Source: Streptococcus sp. 121 (GTDB taxonomy: Bacteria; Bacillota; Bacilli; Lactobacillales; Streptococcaceae). From it: a stretch of 64,000 nucleotides of DNA. Shown here in pieces: positions 53,486 to 62,875 of the stretch. How positions within the stretch are numbered: the first letter of the stretch is position 1; each line of letters begins with the position of its first letter. The position numbers were made by a program, and so were the translations under genes. The notes under the pieces were generated by a model. That model saw only the letters and a list, made by a program, of their open reading frames with translations, had not been told where the DNA came from and searched no databases. Where the stretch lies: NCBI RefSeq assembly GCF_016458205.1, contig NZ_JAEMED010000004.1, positions 1 to 64,000 on the forward strand, in the 5' to 3' direction.

Positions 53486-54778
53486 ATGGAACAACAAAAC
53501 GCAAAAAAAGCACTTCTTTTATCCCTTATTCCTGGACTGGGGCAGATTTACAATCGCCAGAAAGTTAAGGGAGGAATTTTCTTAGGGATAACACTCTTAT
53601 TCTTAATTTATTTCTTTACAACAGCGCTATTCCAATTGCAAGGCTTGGTGACACTTGGATCCATGAGGGGCCGAGATAATTCCCTCTTCCTCTTAATTCA
53701 AGGAACCTTCCACTTGATTTTTGTCATTGCCTATCTGGTCTTTTATGGCTTTAATCTATGGGATGCTCACAAGACTGCCAATCGTTGGAATCAAGGACTA
53801 CCTGTCGCTACAAGCTGGCAGGAAATGAGTCACTCCATTTATGAGAATGGATTCCCTTATTTACTAATTGTCCCTTCTTATGTGGCTATGATTTTCGCCA
53901 TTGTTTTCCCGGTTTTGGTAACCATTTTGATTGCCTTTACCAATTATGATTTCAAGCATTTGCCTCCGGCTAAACTATTGGAATGGGGCGGCTTGACCAA
54001 CTTCATGAACATTTGGCAACTGTCTACCTTCCGCTCAGCATTTGGTTCTGTTTTAAGCTGGACCATTATCTGGGCCTTGGCAGCTACTACCCTGCAAATC
54101 ATCATTGGGATCTTTACTGCTATTATCTCTAATCAACCTTTTATCAAAGGGAAACGAATTTTTGGGGTTATTTTCCTCCTTCCTTGGGCAGTTCCAGCCT
54201 TCATTACAATCATGACCTTCTCCAACATGTTTAATGATTCCATTGGAGCAATCAATACCCAAGTTATCCCTGCCATTTCCAAGGTCATTCCCTTCTTAGA
54301 CGGCGTCCTTATTCCTTGGAAGACGGATCCTTTCTGGAGCAAGGTAGCTCTCATTATGATGCAAGGTTGGCTAGGTTTCCCATATATTTATGTCCTTACT
54401 CTAGGTATCCTACAATCCATTCCAAATGACTTATATGAGGCAGCCTACATTGATGGGGCGAATAGCTGGCAAAAATTCACCAAGATTACTTTCCCAATGA
54501 TTTTGGCAGTCGCTGCTCCAACCTTGATTAGTCAATACACCTTCAACTTCAATAACTTCTCCATTATCTACCTCTTCAATGAAGGAGGTCCCGGAAGTGT
54601 TGGGGGAGGTGCTGGTTCTACTGACATCTTGATTTCCTGGATTTACCGACTTACCACTGGTACTGCTCCGCAATATTCCATGGCGGCGGCTGTGACCCTT
54701 ATTATCTCCATCATCGTCATCGGTATCTCCATGATTGCCTTCAAGAAACTACACGCTTTTGATATGGAGGATGTATAA
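53486..54778 (+). CDS. malC: Maltodextrin ABC permease MalC (MalF-type)
   Basis: 430 residues, MalF-like with an extra N-terminal membrane region (about 10-110) before the core six helices. [20 protein letters not shown] (about 315-334) is the EAA loop that docks the ATPase. Ends in [13 protein letters not shown]. The stop overlaps the malD ATG by one base (ATAATG). Confidence 0.93.
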   Translation: MEQQNAKKALLLSLIPGLGQIYNRQKVKGGIFLGITLLFLIYFFTTALFQLQGLVTLGSMRGRDNSLFLLIQGTFHLIFVIAYLVFYGFNLWDAHKTANRWNQGLPVATSWQEMSHSIYENGFPYLLIVPSYVAMIFAIVFPVLVTILIAFTNYDFKHLPPAKLLEWGGLTNFMNIWQLSTFRSAFGSVLSWTIIWALAATTLQIIIGIFTAIISNQPFIKGKRIFGVIFLLPWAVPAFITIMTFSNMFNDSIGAINTQVIPAISKVIPFLDGVLIPWKTDPFWSKVALIMMQGWLGFPYIYVLTLGILQSIPNDLYEAAYIDGANSWQKFTKITFPMILAVAAPTLISQYTFNFNNFSIIYLFNEGGPGSVGGGAGSTDILISWIYRLTTGTAPQYSMAAAVTLIISIIVIGISMIAFKKLHAFDMEDV

Positions 54779-55620
54779 TGCAACGTTCCATCACCTTTAA
54801 AAGACGCCTCAATCAAGGGTTGACCTACCTTTACTTGGGCCTCCTATCATTGATTATTTTGTACCCTTTGGCTATCACCATCTCCTCAGCCTTCAAATCT
54901 GGGAACGTGGTTGCCTTTAAATTGGACAGCAACATTCAGCTTTCCTTAGATAACTTTAGCGGTCTCTTTACCGACACCCTCTTTGGAACTTGGTACACCA
55001 ATACTTTAATCATTGCTGTCTTGACAATGTTGATTCAAACCTCTATTGTTGTATTAGCTGGTTATGCTTATAGCCGTTACAACTTTATTGCCCGTAAACA
55101 AAGTTTGGTCTTCTTCCTCATCATTCAAATGGTACCGACCATTGCAGCCCTCACAGCCTTCTTTGTTATGGCCTTGATGCTCAATGCTCTAAACCAAAGC
55201 TGGTTCCTCATCTTCCTCTATGTTGGTGGTGGCATCCCAATGAATGCTTGGTTGATGAAAGGCTACTTTGATACAGTCCCTATTTCTTTGGATGAGTCCG
55301 CCAAGATTTATGGTGCTGGACACTTCCGCCGTTTCTGGCAGATTGTCCTCCCCCTTGTTCGTCCTATGGTTGCAGTTCAAGCACTTTGGGCCTTTATGGG
55401 ACCTTTTGGAGACTACATTCTCTCCAGTTTCCTTTTACGGGAAAAAGAATATTATACAGTGGCTGTTGGTCTCCGTACCTTCGTCAGCGATCCTAAGAAT
55501 CTAAAAATCTCCTTCTTCGCTGCCGGGGCCGTGTTAACGGCGTTGCCAATCTGTATCCTCTTCTTCTTCCTACAAAAGAACTTTGTTTCTGGTTTAACTA
55601 GCGGTGGTGACAAGGGATAA
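54778..55620 (+). CDS. malD: Maltodextrin ABC permease MalD (MalG-type)
   Basis: 280 residues, six helices. The coupling EAA-type loop is [20 protein letters not shown] (about 173-192). Partners MalC; both need an ATPase of the MsmK/MalK type. Confidence 0.93.
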   Translation: MQRSITFKRRLNQGLTYLYLGLLSLIILYPLAITISSAFKSGNVVAFKLDSNIQLSLDNFSGLFTDTLFGTWYTNTLIIAVLTMLIQTSIVVLAGYAYSRYNFIARKQSLVFFLIIQMVPTIAALTAFFVMALMLNALNQSWFLIFLYVGGGIPMNAWLMKGYFDTVPISLDESAKIYGAGHFRRFWQIVLPLVRPMVAVQALWAFMGPFGDYILSSFLLREKEYYTVAVGLRTFVSDPKNLKISFFAAGAVLTALPICILFFFLQKNFVSGLTSGGDKG

Positions 55621-55660
55621 GCTTGTCCCACCTTTTTCGCCACTTAGAAAGGACACAACC

Positions 55661-56461
55661 TTGCCCTACCCCTTTAGCTATTTCCAAAATCTTTTCCCTT
55701 TTCGCCGAGCCTTTGAGCAACGGAGACTCCTCAGCTGGCCTCAGCTGCTCTTTACCTGTATTTTCCTATTAGCTCTTACCTGTATTCCTGTCTGTTGGAC
55801 AAGTTTGCAACGGACTTCCTATCCCTTGGAGCAGCTGGTCCCTCAAGCCTATCGTGTCTTTGACCAAGAACAGGTGGAGAAAATAGCTGCTACTGGAATC
55901 ACGTTTAACCAGGGACGGGCTCAAATTTCTCAGAAAACCTCCTGGCAGGTTGGAGAAGATTGGATTGTCATTGGGGAAGAGGCTCCACAGAGTCCAGATT
56001 TTGTCTGGGAATTCCGGGAAGACGATGTACGATTGTTCCAATCCAATCAGGAGATTGCTCGCCTTTCTTATGATAAACTAGAAACCAAAGATTTAAGCAG
56101 CCCGAATACTTGGACACAGGCCCTAAATCAATCTTGGTTTGAGAGCAATCGCTTGGTCATCAGTCTTTTTGTCCTAGCACTTTCTTGGGGACTGCTTAGT
56201 CTAAACTTCTTACTGCTAACCTTAGGGAGTGCTGCACTCCTATACTTGGTCAGCAAATCGCGTTTTAACTCGCTTCAGGGCTTCAAAGAAGCCTTTCACA
56301 TCATTCTCTATTCCCTAGGAATCCCAACGCTGGTGACCTGCTTACTAGGCTTACTTGGCCTAGATCTGGCCACCTCCGTTTTGGTTCAAAACAGTCTCTT
56401 CTTACTTACCCTCGCTTTGGTTTTTTACCAAACACAATTCCGTGATCATCAAGGAGAATAA
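55661..56461 (+). CDS. malA: Maltodextrin utilisation protein MalA (DUF1189)
   Basis: 266 residues from TTG 55661 (AGAAAGGACACAACC upstream); an apparent ATG start at 55604 lies inside malD and lacks a ribosome site. One N-terminal membrane helix (about 30-50), an extracytoplasmic domain (QLVPQAYRVFDQEQVEKIAA, EDWIVIGEEAP), then about four helices to the C-terminus: the DUF1189 layout. Always next to malR in streptococcal mal loci; exact role unknown, perhaps membrane regulation of uptake. Confidence 0.85.
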   Translation: MPYPFSYFQNLFPFRRAFEQRRLLSWPQLLFTCIFLLALTCIPVCWTSLQRTSYPLEQLVPQAYRVFDQEQVEKIAATGITFNQGRAQISQKTSWQVGEDWIVIGEEAPQSPDFVWEFREDDVRLFQSNQEIARLSYDKLETKDLSSPNTWTQALNQSWFESNRLVISLFVLALSWGLLSLNFLLLTLGSAALLYLVSKSRFNSLQGFKEAFHIILYSLGIPTLVTCLLGLLGLDLATSVLVQNSLFLLTLALVFYQTQFRDHQGE

Positions 56462-56463
56462 TT

Positions 56464-57450
56464 ATGCGCGTCACCATTAAAGATGTTGCGGAACGGGCTG
56501 GGGTTTCCCCTTCAACCGTCACGCGCGTCATTCAGGATAAACCAACAATCAGTCAGGCGACCAAGGAACGGGTGCGCCGAATCATGAAAGAATTGGACTA
56601 CCATCCCAACCTCAATGCCCGGAGCTTGGTTAGTAGTGAAACCAAGGTACTTGGCTTAGTCCTACCGGACGATTCAGATGCTTTCTACCAAAACTCCTTT
56701 TTCCCAACTGTCCTGCGGGGAATTAGCCAAATTAGTTCCGAATACCAATATGCCATCTTATTGTCTACAGGCAGAACGGAAACCGAGCGCCTAGAATCCA
56801 TTTCCCAAATGGTTCGAGGGCGACGAGTTGATGGGTTGATCTTTCTGTATGCGAAGCCTCAAGATCCCTTGGTTCAATTCGTTCGCGAACAGCATTTTCC
56901 CTTCCTCATTTTAGGAAAATCGACAGATCCCTTTACTTCCCTGGTGGACAATGACAACCGACAAGCAGGGGCTGATGCCACTCACTTCCTTCTGAGCAAA
57001 GGCTACAAACGCATTGCCTTTTTAGCGGGAAGTATGGATTATTTTGTTAACCAAGATCGCTTTCAAGGTTATCAAGATGCTTTGGAAGAAAAGGGGGTGG
57101 AGATGGATAAGAAGCTCCTCTACTTCGCTAAAGATCTCCTCTTTCACGAGGGCTACCAGGTGATGGAAGATATGCTGGAAAAACAAATTCCCTTAGACGC
57201 CATCATTGTGACCGATAGCCTCTTGGCAGAAGGGGTGGCCAGCTATCTACAAGACCATCAGCTCCACCTTCCTTGCCTCAGCTTCACTTCTCTAGCTCCT
57301 ACCTACGATGTGACAGCCTATATCGATATCCAAGCCTTGGAACTAGGTCAAGAGTGTGTGGAAACCCTGCTCCAAATTATTCAAGACCATAAAAAAGACC
57401 AACAAACAGCCTATCAAAAAATTGTTGACCACAACCTACTCGAAAAATAA
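56464..57450 (+). CDS. malR: LacI-family maltose repressor MalR
   Basis: 328 residues: HTH VTIKDVAERAGVSPSTVTRV with the hinge, then a sugar-binding domain (VLGLVLPDDSDAFYQNSFFP, SLVDNDNRQAGADATHFLLS, RIAFLAGSMDYFVNQDRFQG). It represses both mal operons by binding GAAAACGTTTGC sites at 51630-51643 and 51861-51872 and is released by maltose-type sugars. Three bases after malA, so co-transcribed with the operon it controls. Confidence 0.94.
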   Translation: MRVTIKDVAERAGVSPSTVTRVIQDKPTISQATKERVRRIMKELDYHPNLNARSLVSSETKVLGLVLPDDSDAFYQNSFFPTVLRGISQISSEYQYAILLSTGRTETERLESISQMVRGRRVDGLIFLYAKPQDPLVQFVREQHFPFLILGKSTDPFTSLVDNDNRQAGADATHFLLSKGYKRIAFLAGSMDYFVNQDRFQGYQDALEEKGVEMDKKLLYFAKDLLFHEGYQVMEDMLEKQIPLDAIIVTDSLLAEGVASYLQDHQLHLPCLSFTSLAPTYDVTAYIDIQALELGQECVETLLQIIQDHKKDQQTAYQKIVDHNLLEK

Positions 57451-57476
57451 GGTCAAACCAAAAATTTTTCACAAAG

Positions 57477-57525
57477 AAAATAGCATAGAATCACATAACA
57501 GAAACGTTGATTCTATGCTATTTTT
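57477..57525 (+). terminator. Terminator of the malX-R operon
   Basis: AAAATAGCATAGAATCA (loop) TGATTCTATGCTATTTTT, a 17-bp perfect stem after malR. Confidence 0.88.
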
Positions 57526-57542
57526 ATGTATTCTAATTGTAA

Positions 57543-57592
57543 TACTCATTGGATTTCAAAATCTGACTTTGTCAAGCCTCTTTGATGAACTT
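57543..57592. repeat. Dispersed repeat, copy 3 (50-bp fragment, inverted)
   Basis: Exactly complementary to 28071-28120 over 50 bp. The hairpin half seen in copies 1 and 2 is missing. It lies between the mal terminator and the YhgE gene; the rest of the 245-bp gap shows nothing else. Confidence 0.8.
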
Positions 57593-57695
57593 TACTTCAT
57601 CAGCTTTCCTCATCATTTTTTTGAAATCCCGCGAGTATTCTGATTTTGAAATTAGTTAAGTATAAGTAGTTGACTTGTCTCCCAGTCCCTGAACT

Positions 57696-60119
57696 TTACT
57701 CCTGCTTGTCAGGTCTGTAAATCAAATACCCGACAAGAATAGAGAGTCCCAAGGTCATGCTGAGGAAGGCTACTTGACTTCCAATTTGACCAGTCATCGA
57801 AATCGTCTCTCGAAGGGCAGAGACGGAGTAAGACATAGGTAACCAAGGATGAAGGGTCTCAAAAAAGGAATTAGAGAGTTGAATTGGGTAGGTTCCTGCG
57901 CTGGCTCCCAATTGTAGCAGTAATAGAATCAGGGCCAAGAAGGCTCCAACCTTATTGTCCAAGGTCACCAATGTCGTAACTAAGGCCATAAAGGCTGCAC
58001 TGGTGAGTAAGATAACACCTAGCGTTGCCAATTCATGATTAGCCGTTAGGCCAATTAAGTGAATTCCGGCATAAACCAGCAGCCCCGCTACTAGAGCAAT
58101 AATTCCATTCACTTCCAAGCGAGCTTTCAACCAAGACCAACGAGTGGAAGGTTGTCTACCAGAAGGGAGTGTTTGGAAAATGGTGTTGGTCGCAATAGCT
58201 GCAACGAAGAGAGCGACAGAAACCATGTAAGGGGCCATCCCAACTCCGTTTACCTCCACTTGATCCTGTTCCGTTTTCTCCAAAGCAATTGGTTCAGATA
58301 AGGTATTCGCATTGCTTTCTTCTACATTAGCCTTTTGTAGTTGTTGATTGGCATTGTCCAAGCCAGTTTGAAGACTAACCAAGCCATCAACTAGAGATGT
58401 CATCCCTGTTCCAAGTTGACCGCCCCCTTGAGCAAGTGTTTGAGAGCCATCTTGTAATTGACTAGCTCCTGAAGCCAACTGTCCGGCACCATCTAGGAGA
58501 GCTCCAGAATTAGCATCCAATTGACTAGCGCCATCTTGCAATTTGGCAACACCTGACTGCAATTGACCGGAATTTTCATTCAAGGTACGAGCTCCTTGGG
58601 CCAATTCTGAAACACCGGAGGTATAGGCGGAAACTCCACCGACCAGACCATCCGCTCCCGTTTCAAGCTGTCCTTGTAGTTGGCCCAAACCGGCTGCTAC
58701 AGCGGAAGAACCCTGTGCCAAGGTCTGTGTTGCAGCTTGTAATTGACCGAATTGGCCAATACCTGTCTGAAGTGTTTGAAGGTCTGTCATGGCTTGATCA
58801 ACTAATGGAGCTAGGTCTTGCCCCAGAGCTGCACCATTTTGATCAAGTACAGCGGAGAGAGCTTGCACAGCTCCCAATAAAGCCTGTAATTGGCTCGTAT
58901 CCGTTGTTGAAGTTGATCCACCAGCTGGCAAAGCGGCTAGAATTTCAGCCTGATCTGCCGCATCTAATTTTTGGAAGGCTGCTGTTGCCGACACAGCACC
59001 CGCAGCATCGATACTTGTTGACGTTCCAGACCCTCCTGCCGCAATCAAGGCCGACAGATCCGCTTCTAGTTGACTCAACCCTGCTTTAAGCCCAGCCGTC
59101 GGATCTTGTCCTTGACCTAATTTACTTTGAAGGTTGGTTAAAAGAGAAACAGCTTGGTTGATGGTCTCGGTCTGTTCTGGAGAAATGGTAATCCCAGCCA
59201 ATTGGTCAGCTAATTGCCCCATTCCAGTGGCTACCTGGTTTGACCCGTCAACCAGAGCAGTCAGATCACCACCACGCGCCGCATCCTGAAGGGCCTGCAC
59301 ACCAGCTTGCAATTCCGCAGAAGCCGCATCCAATTGGTCAGCTCCAGCAGAAAGCTGAGCGACACCACCTGTATACTGATTCACACCCGTTGCTAGCTGA
59401 CCAACACCACCAGCTAATTGACTGACCCCAGTTGTATATTGTCCCAAACCTGCGGCCAACTGATTAGCGCCATCTGAAAAAAGAAGGGTAGAGCTTGCCA
59501 AGCGTTGCAAACCAGCATTGAGTTGGTCTGTTCCGGCCTGGAGTTGTTTTCCTCCATCTGCCAACTGACCACTTCCAGCACTAGCCGTTCCCATTCCTGA
59601 TTGGAGTTCTTTCATACTACTGAAGAGCGTAGAAGTATAGTTATTAATAATATTTTTTTGAACCGATTGCTTGAGCACACTCATTGCTGAATCACTCATT
59701 TTTCCTGCAACAAATCCATGTCCACTAGAGGTTTTATACTGGATTTTCATTTGCTGAGGGTCTGTAGTCATGATGGAAGCAGCCTTTTGGGAAAGATCCT
59801 CTGGCAGTTCCACGACCATGTAATAATCTCCATTTTCCAAGCCCTTATCAGCTACTTGTTGATCGACGACATGGAAATCTAGAGCTTTCCCCTTCTCCAT
59901 ATTTTCAATCATCTGATCCCCAATAGCTAAGGTTTTACCGTTCAGAACCGTTGATTGATCCTTATTGACAACCGCCACCGGCAGATCAGACAATTTTCCA
60001 TAAGGATCCCACATGGAACTAAGAAAGATGACATTATATAAGAAAGGAATCAGAGAGACTCCTAACATCACAACAATAAATTTAGGTCGTTTAAAAATGG
60101 CTTTCCATTCTTTAAACAT
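57696..60119 (-). CDS. YhgE/Pip domain membrane protein
   Basis: 807 residues: one N-terminal helix (about 12-35), a long extracytoplasmic part (about 40-620) of QLA(x)G(x)(x)QL repeats predicted as helical coiled coil, and five C-terminal helices. PFLYNVIFLSSMWDPYGKLS after the first helix is the YhgE/Pip signature. Relatives include phage-infection protein Pip and EsaA-like components, and some drug exporters. It is divergent from a TetR gene that probably controls it; transported or bound substrate unknown. Confidence 0.85.
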   Translation of the reverse strand: MFKEWKAIFKRPKFIVVMLGVSLIPFLYNVIFLSSMWDPYGKLSDLPVAVVNKDQSTVLNGKTLAIGDQMIENMEKGKALDFHVVDQQVADKGLENGDYYMVVELPEDLSQKAASIMTTDPQQMKIQYKTSSGHGFVAGKMSDSAMSVLKQSVQKNIINNYTSTLFSSMKELQSGMGTASAGSGQLADGGKQLQAGTDQLNAGLQRLASSTLLFSDGANQLAAGLGQYTTGVSQLAGGVGQLATGVNQYTGGVAQLSAGADQLDAASAELQAGVQALQDAARGGDLTALVDGSNQVATGMGQLADQLAGITISPEQTETINQAVSLLTNLQSKLGQGQDPTAGLKAGLSQLEADLSALIAAGGSGTSTSIDAAGAVSATAAFQKLDAADQAEILAALPAGGSTSTTDTSQLQALLGAVQALSAVLDQNGAALGQDLAPLVDQAMTDLQTLQTGIGQFGQLQAATQTLAQGSSAVAAGLGQLQGQLETGADGLVGGVSAYTSGVSELAQGARTLNENSGQLQSGVAKLQDGASQLDANSGALLDGAGQLASGASQLQDGSQTLAQGGGQLGTGMTSLVDGLVSLQTGLDNANQQLQKANVEESNANTLSEPIALEKTEQDQVEVNGVGMAPYMVSVALFVAAIATNTIFQTLPSGRQPSTRWSWLKARLEVNGIIALVAGLLVYAGIHLIGLTANHELATLGVILLTSAAFMALVTTLVTLDNKVGAFLALILLLLQLGASAGTYPIQLSNSFFETLHPWLPMSYSVSALRETISMTGQIGSQVAFLSMTLGLSILVGYLIYRPDKQE

Positions 60120-60206
60120 GACTCAACCTCCATTTTTGCACACAGTGTCTATTTTTGATATACTAGATTATACCACTTCAAATTTTAAATGCAAGGAAAG
60201 AAATCC

Positions 60207-60755
60207 ATGGAAAGCAATAAAAGACAAAAAACAAAAAAGTTCCTAGAAAATGCGATGGTAAGGCTCCTTTCAGAACAACCCTTTGACCAAATTACGACGG
60301 TCAAACTGACCCAGGAAGCGGACATTAGCCGGTCTAGTTTCTATACCCACTATAAAGACAAATTCGATATGATTGACCATTATCAAGATCGTCTCTTCCA
60401 TACCTTAGACTATATTTTTGATAAACACGTTGGGCATCTGGAGGCTACCATTACAGAAATATTTGATTTTCTTAAAAGAGAACCCCTTCTCGCTGCCCTT
60501 CTCTCAGAGAATGGAACACAAGAAATTCAACAATTCATCCGGAAACGTCTCCAAGTACTCTTAGAAAATGAATGGCAGGGCCGCTACAGTCGCAAACTTT
60601 TTCAAGATAAGGAAAAGAAATATGCAGCCATCTACCTTTCTAACGCCTTCCTAGGTGTTTACCAGCTTTGGATCGCCCAAGGGAAGAAGGAAAGCCCTCA
60701 AACCATGGCACGATTTTTAATGAAAATGTTGAAATTCAGTGGAATCGAGGAATAA
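60207..60755 (+). CDS. TetR-family regulator
   Basis: 182 residues from ATG 60207 (AAGGAAAGAAATCC upstream), preferred to ATG 60189. HTH at about 25-45: ITTVKLTQEADISRSSFYTHYKDKF. The C-terminal ligand domain is short (LFQDKEKKYAAIYLSNAFLG) as in small TetR proteins next to YhgE genes. The 69-87-bp divergent region to YhgE should contain its operator; TTTTTGATATACTAGATTATA holds candidate -10s for both directions. Confidence 0.85.
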   Translation: MESNKRQKTKKFLENAMVRLLSEQPFDQITTVKLTQEADISRSSFYTHYKDKFDMIDHYQDRLFHTLDYIFDKHVGHLEATITEIFDFLKREPLLAALLSENGTQEIQQFIRKRLQVLLENEWQGRYSRKLFQDKEKKYAAIYLSNAFLGVYQLWIAQGKKESPQTMARFLMKMLKFSGIEE

Positions 60756-60760
60756 GATCT

Positions 60761-60802
60761 CTATAAAAGGACTAGTAGCTACAACTACTAGTCCTTTTAT
60801 AG
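60761..60802. terminator. Bidirectional terminator
   Basis: CTATAAAAGGACTAGTAG-CTACAA-CTACTAGTCCTTTTATAG: an 18-bp perfect stem between the convergent TetR gene and the bacteriocin cassette. Confidence 0.88.
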
Positions 60803-60810
60803 TCTTCTAC

Positions 60811-60966
60811 TCAAGAATGCCCATGTTTACGGGAATACTCGTCTGCTGCTCCTGCGATAGCCCCAAACACAAAGGGAATCGTAATCAGAGCTGCACCCAC
60901 TACTAAGGGATTTACAACTCCACCTTCCAAGGCCTGTAAGTCGGTTTGATTTAGTTGTCTCTTCAT
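60811..60966 (-). CDS. Double-glycine bacteriocin-like peptide B (51 aa)
   Basis: 51 residues with a textbook leader: MKRQLNQTDLQALEGG (Leu at -7, Leu at -4, Gly-Gly at -2/-1). The predicted mature peptide is 35 residues, mostly hydrophobic (VVNPLVVGAALITIPFVFGA) with a GxxxG motif (GAIAG) and a charged end (DEYSRKHGHS). This is the form of a class IIb two-peptide bacteriocin component. The ribosome site (AGGAG) overlaps the stop codon of peptide A, nine bases away, so the two are made together. Confidence 0.75.
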   Translation of the reverse strand: MKRQLNQTDLQALEGGVVNPLVVGAALITIPFVFGAIAGAADEYSRKHGHS

Positions 60967-60975
60967 GGGGAACTC

Positions 60976-61266
60976 CTATGGAATCATTGTATTAACAAGG
61001 CTACGACCAAAATCACGTCCCGTTTTGTAAATCATCGCCCATGTTTTGCCAATTGCACTACCTGCTTCGCTAATATAACCAGCTCCCCCAGTAATGGATT
61101 GCAAATCCACTACATCAATGACCTGACCACCAGCACAAGTCGGAACTGGTCCCAAAGGTCCGCTTGGGTATGGGTAAGGAAAACCTGGAACCAGAACCTT
61201 ACCTGGACACCAGCTTTGACTACCTCCCTGGATAGTCGTTGTCTCTACCTGTTGAATCGTTGCCAT
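60976..61266 (-). CDS. Bacteriocin-like peptide A (96 aa) with two Gly-Gly sites
   Basis: 96 residues from ATG 61266 (GTGAGGATAAAAAG upstream); a longer reading from 61305 lacks a ribosome site. Two Gly-Gly motifs occur: TTTIQGG at 9-15, followed by a Pro-rich section with two Cys (SWCPGKVLVPGFPYPYPSGP ... TCAGG), and VVDLQSITGG at about 52-61, followed by 35 residues with GSAIG (GxxxG) and a basic end (YKTGRDFGRS). The second site fits the leader consensus better, so the real start or cleavage point is open. Paired with peptide B. Confidence 0.6.
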   Translation of the reverse strand: MATIQQVETTTIQGGSQSWCPGKVLVPGFPYPYPSGPLGPVPTCAGGQVIDVVDLQSITGGAGYISEAGSAIGKTWAMIYKTGRDFGRSLVNTMIP

Positions 61267-61332
61267 CTTTTTATCCTCACTTTCTTTCTTTTTTGGGGCC
61301 CTCATCTTTTAATTCGAAAGAAAGAAAAAAAA

Positions 61333-61629
61333 TTAACGATTCCGATACATACGATGGCTCAATTCTAAAAGGTCGGCAATCAACTCATCATGGTCTTGAA
61401 TAAGATTGTAAAGACGATCTTGACTCAGAACACCGCATTTATAGTCAGCAGGCAATTCTTCCTGAAGCTGCCACCAGTCTTCGCTAGCATAATACTCTCG
61501 GAGTAGGATGTAGTCTTGGTAGACCTTCTGAAAAGCCTCTAACTCCTCGTTAAAGGCTTCAAAACGAGGAAGAAGACGTTCATAACGTTCCTCCATTTCC
61601 TGCAGCTGTGTGAGCTTTAAATCTTCCAT
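61333..61629 (-). CDS. DUF4298 family protein
   Basis: 98 residues, helical and acidic: LTQLQEMEERYERLLPRFEA, YILLREYYASEDWWQLQEEL, KCGVLSQDRLYNLIQDHDEL. The CGVLSxDxxYxxxxDHxEL segment is the DUF4298 signature, a family often found beside streptococcal bacteriocin and secretion genes, function unknown. First gene of the cassette, about 66 bp before peptide A; could be the immunity or accessory factor. Confidence 0.8.
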   Translation of the reverse strand: MEDLKLTQLQEMEERYERLLPRFEAFNEELEAFQKVYQDYILLREYYASEDWWQLQEELPADYKCGVLSQDRLYNLIQDHDELIADLLELSHRMYRNR

Positions 61630-61729
61630 AGACGACCTTTCTTATTTGAACTTTGTCTTGTAGTAGAGTTAGATCTGAAGAGAGACTTTTCTAAATTTAA
61701 AACAGGGTTAGTTTGTCACCTCTCACTTC

Positions 61730-61738
61730 ATTATACCA
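61730..61738 (-). promoter_or_regulatory. Extended -10 promoter of the bacteriocin cassette
   Basis: TGGTATAAT on the minus strand, about 100 bp before the DUF4298 ATG, with no recognisable -35. Upstream sequence could hold activator sites. Confidence 0.55.
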
Positions 61739-61761
61739 CCTCGCTGGCTTTTGATAGGTAT

Positions 61762-61812
61762 AAAAAAGATAAGCGTCCGCACACCTATGGGTGACTCGAA
61801 GGCTTATCGTCT
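61762..61812 (-). ncRNA. Possible small RNA or terminator hairpin
   Basis: The 447-bp gap 61630-62076 has no gene. On the minus strand, GATAAGC...GCTTATC closes a structure containing CACCC-ATA-GGTG and is followed by TTTTTTAT, a terminator. A TATACT about 20 bp before it could start a very short transcript. Nothing upstream but the rpsD terminator explains it. Confidence 0.35.
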
Positions 61813-62030
61813 TCATTCAGTATATCCGATTCTAGCAGAACACACATACACTTAATGCTAACCTAAAAAACACCCCACCACCTCCAGAGAAAACCTGCTT
61901 CATGGGCGTTAGTCCACTTCCGCTTTCAGCATATATAATTTATCAGAGTAATCAAACTCCTAAAAACAGGAAATCTGTGGAACAAGTTCTCAAAAGAGGC
62001 AATACACTCCCTTCATTCTATTTTTAATAA

Positions 62031-62060
62031 AAGAAAAAGCCCGTAAAATCGGACTTTCTC
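62031..62060 (-). terminator. Terminator of rpsD
   Basis: AAAGTCCG-ATTTTA-CGGGCTTT followed by TTCTTTT on the minus strand. Confidence 0.8.
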
Positions 62061-62076
62061 CATCGTAAATCTAAAA

Positions 62077-62688
62077 TTAAAGCATTTTGTTGTAGAATTC
62101 AACGACAAGAGCTTCGTTGATTTCTGGGTTGATTTCATCACGCTCTGGTAGACGAGTCAATGAACCTTCCAATTTTTCTGCATCGAAAGATACGAATGCT
62201 GGACGTCCAAGAGTTGATTCAACTGCTTCCAAGATTGCTGGAACTTTAGCTGATTTTTCACGAACTGAGATTACTTGACCAACTTCAACGCGGTAGCTTG
62301 GGATGTCAACACGTTTACCATCAACAAGGATGTGACCGTGGTTAACGAATTGACGAGCTTGACGACGAGTTGAAGCCAAACCTAGACGGTAAACAACGTT
62401 GTCCAAACGACGCTCCAGAAGAAGCATGAAGTTGAAACCAAGGATTCCGCCTTTGATTTTTGTAGCTTGTACGAACAAGTTACGGAATTGTTTTTCACCA
62501 ACTCCGTACATGAAACGAAGTTTTTGTTTTTCAGCCAATTGCAAACCGTATTCTGAAAGTTTGCTGCGATTGTTTGGTCCGTGTTGTCCTGGTACGTAGT
62601 TACGACGTGCAAGCTCTTTACCAGTTCCTGATAGAGACAAGCCAAGACGACGAGATTTTTTCCATGCTGGTCCTGTATAACGTGACAT
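62077..62688 (-). CDS. rpsD: 30S ribosomal protein S4
   Basis: 203 residues from ATG 62688 (TAGAGGAGGACATTTAT upstream), the standard length; the longer reading from 62775 covers the leader. [20 protein letters not shown] and [20 protein letters not shown] at the start, S4 RNA-binding domain [20 protein letters not shown] and [14 protein letters not shown] in the middle. Binds 16S rRNA early in 30S assembly. Single-gene operon with a long leader; S4 commonly represses its own mRNA in Firmicutes. Confidence 0.98.
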   Translation of the reverse strand: MSRYTGPAWKKSRRLGLSLSGTGKELARRNYVPGQHGPNNRSKLSEYGLQLAEKQKLRFMYGVGEKQFRNLFVQATKIKGGILGFNFMLLLERRLDNVVYRLGLASTRRQARQFVNHGHILVDGKRVDIPSYRVEVGQVISVREKSAKVPAILEAVESTLGRPAFVSFDAEKLEGSLTRLPERDEINPEINEALVVEFYNKML

Positions 62689-62871
62689 ATAAATGTCCTC
62701 CTCTAAAATAATGTTTGAGGAAATAGTCACTTGAAAAATCCTGATTCGTGCAGGAAACCTTCGCCCAAACAGCAAGGGTTACTTACTGGGACTTCCTGTT
62801 GACGAGCTTCATATTTTTCTGCTGCTATTTCACACGTCCTCTATTGTAGCATACCAAGTCTCCCCTGTAAA
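62689..62871 (-). promoter_or_regulatory. rpsD promoter and leader
   Basis: TTTACA (62866-62871), 17-bp spacer, TACAAT (62843-62848). The leader of about 145 nt could fold into the S4 autoregulatory structure; I did not verify the Rfam consensus. Confidence 0.6.
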
Positions 62872-62875
62872 GTTT

